Positions 57,317 to 64,000 of a DNA stretch of 64,000 bases are shown piece after piece (the stretch's first letter is position 1; each line of letters starts with the position of its first letter). The stretch lies in the NCBI GenBank assembly GCA_028554755.1, contig JAPTOF010000025.1, positions 62,001 through 126,000 on the forward strand, in the 5' to 3' direction. The stretch comes from Cordia subcordata (taxonomy: Eukaryota; Streptophyta; Magnoliopsida; Boraginales; Cordiaceae). Under the pieces are notes generated by a model. It did not search any database. It worked only from the letters and a program-made list of their open reading frames with translations, and had not been told where the DNA came from. Made by a program: the position numbers and the translations under genes.

Positions 57317-59382
57317 ATGGGTAGAAAGAAGAAAACTTCTTCTCCTTCACATCATAGTGCAAGGATTTCAGAAAGTAAAAAATCAAAAGTTAGTAAATCT
57401 AAATCCATGGCAAAGCCCAGCCATGCTCTTTCTTTAAAGGTTGATTCGGCCTCTTTTCTTGAGAGTGAAGATGTCTCCTCAACCTCTAGCAAAGTTTTTA
57501 GAGAAGTCTATGATGCCCTTGAATCAGGTAAATCATTCCAGCAACTTCATAAGCCAAATATCTTGGTGAAAAAAAGAGATGGTTCAAGATTTCTTGCAAA
57601 AATCTAGTTCTCCACAAAACTCTTGCTTGCAATATGACAAAAACTTACTTGACAAAGATCTTGCTCAGCACCTTTTTGTCTCTCCCCAAAAGAGCTCGAG
57701 TCCAATCAGACCGAGTATGCAAGCTAAACACTCAGAATTTTCACATAGCTCTTCTAATGGAGAATCGACTTTGAGGGATAGAGAAGAAGAAGTTCAAGCT
57801 TTACCCGATGGTCAACACCTTTTTTGTTTAGAGGGTAATAGCTTGGCTGAAAAGACAGAATCTTTTCAGCAAAAAGGTGTGTCAGCTTTGGAAAAATCAA
57901 ATCAAAACTTGTCACCAAAAAAGTCAAATATGGACCCAAAGTCTGAACCACTTTTTTCAAAAACCATTGGGCATAAAAATGTTGAGCTTTTCCCTCCACT
58001 TCCATCTCAGCCGAAACAAGTACATCTTGTTGCGAACATACGGCAAACTCAGCAAACAAATCAACAAAACGAAAATGCCACCTCAAATGTTTTCGCCAAC
58101 TCACCAACTAATGTCAGTAAAGTTCATCTCAGTCAGCATGTTTCACAAACAAAATCCAATGAACTTCAAGCTCAAGGAGAGAATATCCAAGCTCAACATT
58201 CTCTCGGCCAAAGTTATGGAGAAAATGGAGCTCACCAAAATCAGCATAATGCTTGGAAAAGACCTCCCAAGCTAAGGTACGAACCTTCTCCACACGAGCC
58301 TTCACTTGATTGGGAAAAAGATTTTGTTGGTCATTGTGGTTCTAAATTGAAACTTATTGAGCATGAAACTAAAATTATTGATGGAGTTAGGGAAGTTATT
58401 GACCCCCCGGCTGACATTTATGATAAAGGAGAGGAATTCTGGACCCATTGTTTAGTTGGACAATTCCTTGGGGCCCCCCCTCCTTTCTTTCTCATTAAAA
58501 ATATGGTGGATTTTGCATGGAAGAAATATGGATGGGTGGACATTTTTTCGAAAGGAAAAGGCTTATTTGTTTTCAAGTTTGAAAAGGAAGAGTATTGCCA
58601 AAAAGTCTTGGAACAACTCTGGCATGTCAATCATAGGCTTCTTTTGCTAAGGAAATGGGAACCAAACTTGCAATTTGTCAACTTAAAATGCAATAAGATT
58701 CCATTATGGGTGAAACTTCGGGAAGTGCCTTTAAGCTTATGGTCGAGAGAGGGGCTGAGTTACATTGCTTCCTTTATAGGGAGGCCTCTACAAATGGATG
58801 CCTTAACTGAATCAAGGAGGAACTTGGAGTTTGCTAGAGTTTGTATAGAAGTTGATCTTGATGGTCATCTTCCAATTGAAATCTACCCCAAGTTAAGAGA
58901 TGGTACCAAAACCAAAGTTGAAGTGGAGTATGCTTGGAAACCTTCAAAGTGTACAAATTGCAAAATGGTTGGGCATGTGGAAAAATTCTGCCCTCTTCTT
59001 CAAAACCAATAGCTCAACAACAAAGGGCTGCCCCACTACTACAAAGCTTAAGAAAAGTGAAGAATGGCATGTTGTGGGGAAAAAAGATTCTACATTGGAT
59101 AAGAATGCTCCTAACTTTGAAAGGCATTCTCCATCTTCGCTGGTTTCCAAAGGAAATGATGATGTTAGAGCAAACAAAAATAAGACTAGATCTCCTAGCC
59201 CTCCTAGAAGATCTAGTCCAAGAAGAAACTCCCTTAGCGAAACAAAGAACTCCTTTAATGTTCTTGGGAGTGATGTTGATATTGAAGAAGCAAATCAGAA
59301 TCAAAAAGATCTTTTCATGGAAGGAGCCCATCGTCTTTCATTAGTGGAGCCTTATGCTTCCACCTCTCTACCTCAACAATGA
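57317..59382 (+). pseudogene. LINE D ORF1 (basic N-terminus, DUF4283/RRM-like, CCHC), two frameshifts
   Basis: The best-preserved ORF1 in the window, about 688 codons. The start MGRKKKTSSPSHHS matches that of LINE A2. SSKVFREVYDALESG lies near 57490-57535. The frame shifts near 57590 and is then open 57579-59012. It has a Gln/Ser-rich linker, then PSPHEPSLDW, FLGAPPPFFLIKNMVDFAW, SFIGRPLQMDALTESRR and the knuckle CTNCKMVGHVEKFC (about 58952-58993). A second shift near 59000 leads to a Ser/Arg-rich tail (SPSPPRRSSPRRNS) and NSFNVLGSDVDIEE. The TGA at 59380-59382 overlaps the ORF2 ATG as ATGA. Confidence 0.88.
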
Positions 59383-59654
59383 TTTTTTGCTCTTGGAACA
59401 TAAGGGGATTCAATTCCCCTAGGAAACAAAAGGAAGTGAAGGTTTTGGTCAATAAACACAAATTAGATTTCTTCTGCATTTTGGAAACTAAAGTTACAAG
59501 CGATGATTGTATTAAGAAGATTGGCTCCACATTTGAAGATTTTGGCTTTTTGAACTATGTGAATGATTCCATCAAGGGCCGGCTCTGGTTTTTTTGGGAA
59601 AAAATATCAATATTAGCATTGTGGATTCTTTTGATCAAGGGCTGCTTTGCATTG
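59379..59654 (+). pseudogene. LINE D ORF2, N-terminal endonuclease fragment
   Basis: The frame starts FCSWNIRGFNSPRKQKEVK and continues through LETKV and KGRLWFFW; one base is missing after FFWEK (near 59605). LINE E cuts it at 59654. The WNIR motif is normal, unlike the WNIW of the array family. Confidence 0.86.
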
Positions 59655-59805
59655 TTTTTTTTTTTTTTTGCGGGGCAACTAAGATGGGATATATTCCAAT
59701 AATCAAAAAATTACATGAACAAAGGATGTGGAGAGGTACAAGAACCTATACAACAACATCATCTAATCTCCACAATTTACATAAAGTTTTGTTCAAAGAA
59801 GAAGA
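59655..59805 (-). other. LINE E 3' UTR and poly(A)
   Basis: On the minus strand, about 136 bases of 3' UTR follow the ORF2 stop and end in ttgccccgc and 15 A residues. The ending resembles the family A ending ctcgc before poly(A). Confidence 0.88.
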
Positions 59806-62800
59806 CTAGAATTTTCTACCATTTGTAAGTTTAACTCTAACATCATTAAAGATAGTATCAAATATAAATTCCTCAGTTCTAGCTTGGTTTTTGAAGATAC
59901 GTTGATTCCTTTCAATCCAAATGTAGTAAATGGCTGCCCCAAGGAGATGCTTGAAAATTGTGGCCTTCAAATGCTTTTCAAGAGGAAAAGGTGTGGAGTA
60001 CTCGATAATATCATGCCAACAAATCAGATTTTTCGGAACGAGAGTGAGTTGCAAGCCCTTTCTGCAAATCCTCCTGGTGAAACAACATTCAAAGAAAAGA
60101 TGCTCCCTAGTTTCACAACCCATGTAACAAAAAATACACGTTGGGTTAATATGGAGTCCCCAATGCAAGATTCTGAATTTTGTGCTAAGGCGATCACGGA
60201 AAGCAAGCCAAACAATGAAGCTATGTTTAGGATTATGCCTCTTGTGCGGATGTAATGATAACCTTCAAAATGAGTGCCCTTCCTTCTAATACAATCCCAA
60301 GTGTGGAAGAAAGAGAAGGTTCCACTAGGAGAAAGGTTCCATAAAATTTTATCCATGGCTCGTTCAATAGGTTCAAAATCTGGAACATCAACTTGGGAGA
60401 GGTGAATTGGCCAATTCCAAACACCATTTGTCAAAATATCACTAACCTTTGAATGAAGTGGGGGATATGGAATTGTGTTAGTCCAATGCTCAAGAAGAAG
60501 GCCGTCCTTGTGCCAATTGTCAATCCAAAAGAAGGTGCTTGCTCCATTGCCAATCTTGTGTTGGATATATCTCTTTGCCAAAACACGGCAGCCAAGAAGA
60601 GTTTTGAAAACCCAACTAACATCCTTGGGAATATGTAACATCCAAATTGAAGAGTCTTTGATATAGTTGGCATGAACCCATTGACTCCAAAGTGAATCTT
60701 TAATAGCATAACTCCTCCAAAAAATTTTCAGCGTGTATGTAAGATTAACCTCTTCAATGCTCCGAATACCAAGTCCACCCTCTTGAAAAGGGAGACAAAC
60801 TTCCTTCCACGCCACCTTTGGACCAGTTCCTCTCCACAAAAAGGTTTAAATTTTGACTCAATGCCTGCCACAACACCTTTTGGTAAGAGAAAAGCATTTG
60901 CCCAATAAGCACAAATTTGGAGGAGGACGGATTTGATGAGCACTAGTCTTCCCGCAAAAGAAAGCCAATTATTACTCCATGAATCAAGCTTAGAGTTGAT
61001 TTTTTCCAAGAGTGGACAGCAATCATTCTTCCTAAGCTTTCTTGAAACAAGTGGAATGCCCAAGTAACGGATTGGAAGCCCACCCTCTTGAAACCCAATT
61101 CTATTCATAATTGCTCTTTTCTCTTCATTTGAGGCCCCTCCAAGGAAGAACACACTCTTTGCATTATTTACAACCAGCCCTGAATAAGTTGAGAAAGTCT
61201 TCAATGTGCTCATGATACAATCAATTGAATACATATCCCCTCTACAAAAGATAAAAAGATCATCCGCAAAACAAAGATGATTAAGCTTGATGCTCCCACA
61301 ATTTGGGTGGAAGTGAAACCTCAGATTAGAAGCCAAGTTGTTTAGCATGCATGTAAGCACCTCCATACAAAGAACAAAAATGTAAGGGGAGATGGGATCT
61401 CCTTGCCGAATGCCATTTGCACCAAAGAAATATCCTTCCAATCCTCCATTTAGGGCAATGCAAAAACTAGGAGTTTTAATGCACTCCATAATCCAGCCCA
61501 CAAACTTTTTGTTGAAGCCAAAAGCAAAAGGGTGCATTCAATGAATCTCCAATTTAAGGAATCAAAAGCTTTCATGATGTCGACTTTAAAAGCACATCTT
61601 GAAGTGATATGTCTCCTTTGATAACCTCTCAAAATGTCATGTGCCATAAGAATATTTTCATGGATGAGTCTACCCTTCATGAAGGCTGATTGATTCCATG
61701 AGATAATGTGTGATAAGCAAGCTTTTAACCTATTTGCAATGATCTTAGAAATGCACTTGTAGATAGTATTACAGCAAGAAATAGGCCTATAATCCTTGAC
61801 CATGGAAGGATTTGAGGTTTTGGGCACAAGAGCAATGATAGTGGCATTTACCTCTTTAAGTAGCTTGCTAGAGTCAAAGAAAGATTTGATTGCATTTAGG
61901 ACATCATTACCCACAATCTCCCAAGCAGCCTTGTAGAAATGAGATGTATATCCATCCGGACCGGGCTTTTGTTTGGGTTGAGTGAAAAAAGTGCCTCCTT
62001 GATTTCTTCATTTGTGATAGGTGCAATGGTGGTGGCAGCAACATCTTGATCAATTTGCTTGTCAAAGATATTTCTCAAAAGATCCACATTGATGGTTGTG
62101 GAAGAATCAGCACCAAGAAGCTTTTTGAAATAGCCAATGAATTCATCCTTAACTTCAGCTTCGTCAATAAGAATATGACCCTCCTCATTCTTGATGGCAT
62201 GGATAGTATTTTTGAGCCTCCTACCTTTAACAACATTATGGAAAAACTTTGTGTTTGCGTCTCCATCCTTGATCCAATAAATTGTCGATTTTTGAAAGAG
62301 GATGGATTTATGTTTTGCTTCAAGTTCCTCCAATGTGCTCAAAATGCGTTTTTCCTTATCAATGAGAGAAAAATCTCGCTCACCATTAAGGAGAAAAAGT
62401 TGCACACTATCCAGCTCTTCCTTAAGCTTTTTGATGGCAAAAGGTATGGCAGCAAAGTGCTACTTATCAAAGGATTTGAGAGCTATTTTTAAAGCTTTTT
62501 GCTTTTGATAAAGGATGTACATTGGTGTACCAAAGACCCGTGTACACCAATTTTCTTCAACAAGTTTGAGGAAATCCAAATGAGAGGTCCAAACATTATA
62601 AAATTTGAAAGGCTTTGGTGAGGATTTCCAAGACTTACATGTTTGCATGATAAGGGGGCAATGATTAGAGACTCCGGGGCTAGCAATTAAAAGAAAAGAG
62701 TGTTGGTAATTGTGTAGCCAAGTTCCATTGATGAGAGCTCTATCCAGCTTGCTAGCCAAGTAGTTTTGATTATGGCTTTTATTTGACCAAGTAAAACGTG

Positions 62801-63333
62801 GACCATGAGCATTTGCTTCTTGTAACTTTGCATTAGCAACAAAGTTCTTGAACGCACCAGCACACTTTGGGATAGATAAAGTGTTTGATTTTTCTCCACA
62901 ATGTAAGACCTCATTGAAATCCCCCATGAGACATAGGTCATGTTCATCACACCAAGTACACCAATACTCAAGCTTCCTCCAAAGTTCATATCTTTTTGAA
63001 GCTTCATTGTGGCCATAAATGAAGGCAACAAAGAAGGATTTATGAACATGATCATCAAAATTAAAGAGCAAAGCTTGGTCACATGAGTCAATCCAAGTTG
63101 CTTTAATCCCTTTCTTCCAAAAAAGCCAAATCCGCCCCTTGATAATATCATCCATGTAGTTTGAAAAACCAAAATTTTCAAATTGAGCACTAATGAGATT
63201 GATATTTTCAGCACTAACCACCTTGTTCTCCAAAAGGCAAAGTATCCAAGTGGTATTTATTGATCAGCAACTTTGCTTCCTTTTGCTTATTGGGTGAGTT
63301 AAATCCCCTAATATTCCATGAGCAAAAATTCAT
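59806..63333 (-). pseudogene. LINE E ORF2: endonuclease, RT, zf-RVT; several frameshifts
   Basis: The start ATG at 63333-63331 is followed by NFCSWNIRGFNSP. The endonuclease (to about 62650) shows YGHNEASKRYELW, MGDFNEVLHCGEKS, KLDRALIN and SNHCPLI (His retained, usual Asp read as Asn). The RT (about 62330-60980) shows WIKDGDANTKFFHN, DYRPISCCNTIYKC, SAFMKGRLI, KVDIMKAFDSLNWRF, GANGIRQGDPISPYIF and FADDLFIF. The zf-RVT region (about 60170-60080) has CIFCYMGCETREHLFFEC. Long open stretches are 63233-62460, 62405-61896, 61914-61450, 61537-60728, 60839 to about 60230, and 60168-59806. Breaks lie near 63235, 62450, 61960 (in NKSPGPDG), 61500, 60835 and 60230. It is the most complete ORF2 in the window. 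Confidence 0.9.
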
Positions 63334-64000
63334 TGAGGGGGTATAGGAGGAGCACTAGGCTCAAAATCATGGTTGCTATTTGCATTTGACAAACCATCTT
63401 TTCCCAATTCATCAACACAATAATTCTGAACAAGGTGATTTTGATTCCCAATTTGGCTTCTCCCACATGGCGAGGACTTCAAAAATATTTGGGTGCTTCA
63501 TTTTCGAGCTTGAGGGGTCAAGAGGAACCCTAGCAAAAGAATGATTAGAAGAAGATTCCTTAGCTTTTGGAGAGGGTCCATCTTCTTGAGAGATCTTAAG
63601 AGGAGCTTTTTTGCTCACGAGTTGCCATTCATAGTGAGTTTTTGATGTTGTTTTGGAGGTTGCTTTTGAGATTGTGCTTTAGGTTTTAAGGGGCAATGAT
63701 CCTCCACATGGCCAACAACTTTACATTGAGAACATTTTGTTGGCTTCCATGCATATTCCACCATGACTTTTGCCTTTGATCCGTTCATAAGCTTTGGGAA
63801 GACAACATCCGGAAGACTTTCCTCCAAGTCAACTTCAATGCAAACTCTTGCAAACTCCAAATTTCTTCTTGAATCAGTGAGAGCATCCATTTGGATTGGT
63901 TTTCCAATGAAGGAGGCAATATACCCGAGTCCTCTTTTTGAGTAGAGGCTCATTGGAACATCCCAAAGTTTAACCCATAAAGGCACTCTTTTGCAAGAAA
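63330..64000 (-). pseudogene. LINE E ORF1, C-terminal half (RRM-like end and CCHC)
   Basis: On the minus strand the fragment enters at VPLWVKLWDVPMSLYSKRG, then SFIGKPIQMDALTDSRR, a VEYAWKPTKC lead-in and the knuckle CSQCKVVGHVEDHC (about 63736-63695). A frame break near 63620 leads to SKKAPLKISQEDGPSP and a hydrophilic tail with another break near 63450. The final TGA at 63332-63330 overlaps the ORF2 ATG as ATGA. The N-terminal half lies beyond the window. Confidence 0.86.

Larger units (their letters stand above)
57101..59654 (+). mobile_element. LINE D, 5' part, probably inserted in the array
   Basis: A 5' UTR, a nearly whole ORF1 and the first 276 bases of ORF2 are present; ORF2 is interrupted by the poly(T) of LINE E. 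The 5' end abuts array unit 13 without a gap, as expected of a LINE inserted in the array. The 3' end and the second target-site duplication are outside the window. Confidence 0.85.
59655..64000 (-). mobile_element. LINE E, minus strand, 5' end outside window
   Basis: The 15-base T run at 59655-59669 is the complement of a poly(A) tail. Upstream on the minus strand lie ORF2 and part of ORF1. It interrupts LINE D ORF2, so it is the younger insertion. Its ORF1 is close to family A (SFIGKPIQMDALTDSRR in both), but it is a distinct element. Confidence 0.92.

Noticed and set aside
1..64000. LTR retrotransposon or DNA transposon
   Set aside because: No long terminal repeats, primer-binding site, integrase, protease or transposase seen; RT motifs, poly(A) tails and target-site duplications fit L1-type LINEs.
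1..64000. tRNA, rRNA or other structured RNA genes
   Set aside because: No tRNA-like box pairs or rRNA segments were recognised by eye; a covariance-model search would be needed to exclude small ones.

Overview
The window looks like repeat-rich nuclear DNA of a land plant, most likely a eudicot; the species cannot be named from it. The evidence is the type of element present. Every recognisable coding block belongs to plant L1-type LINE (non-LTR) retrotransposons. Their ORF1 has a DUF4283/RRM-like region followed by a CCHC zinc knuckle. Their ORF2 has an AP-type endonuclease, a reverse transcriptase (RT) and a C-terminal zf-RVT zinc-binding domain. I found no host gene, rRNA, tRNA, LTR element, DNA transposon or CRISPR array. 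The DNA is AT-rich.

Layout. (1) 1-17117 holds three head-to-tail copies of a 10.3-kb unit, the first and last incomplete. The unit is a 5'-truncated LINE (family B) carrying two nested LINEs of family A: a full-length + strand copy at 9460-15249 with a 15-bp target-site duplication, and a 5'-truncated minus-strand copy at 6972-8580 with a 16-bp target-site duplication. (2) 17118-57100 is a head-to-tail array of a 3.28-kb unit, 12 complete copies plus a 0.6-kb partial one. Each unit is an internal fragment of one LINE (family C), from the middle of ORF1 to ORF2 past the RT, without UTRs, ORF1 N-terminus or ORF2 C-terminus. At each junction the ORF2 tail runs into the interior of ORF1, making a recurring chimeric reading frame with a CCHC knuckle. 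(3) 57101-59654 is the 5' part of another LINE (D) that appears to have inserted into the array. (4) 59655-64000 is a minus-strand LINE (E) inserted into ORF2 of D and running off the window.

All ORFs are broken by stops or frameshifts, so these are retrotransposon pseudogenes. Some stops occur in every 3.28-kb unit, so the founder was already dead. The array therefore grew by DNA-level amplification, not by retrotransposition. Variants shared by neighbouring units point to local homogenisation. Many lesions are 1-3 base indels in G/C runs, so some frameshifts and perhaps the copy number may be assembly or consensus artefacts. The most notable feature is the LINE-derived macrosatellite with its repeated ORF2::ORF1 fusion.
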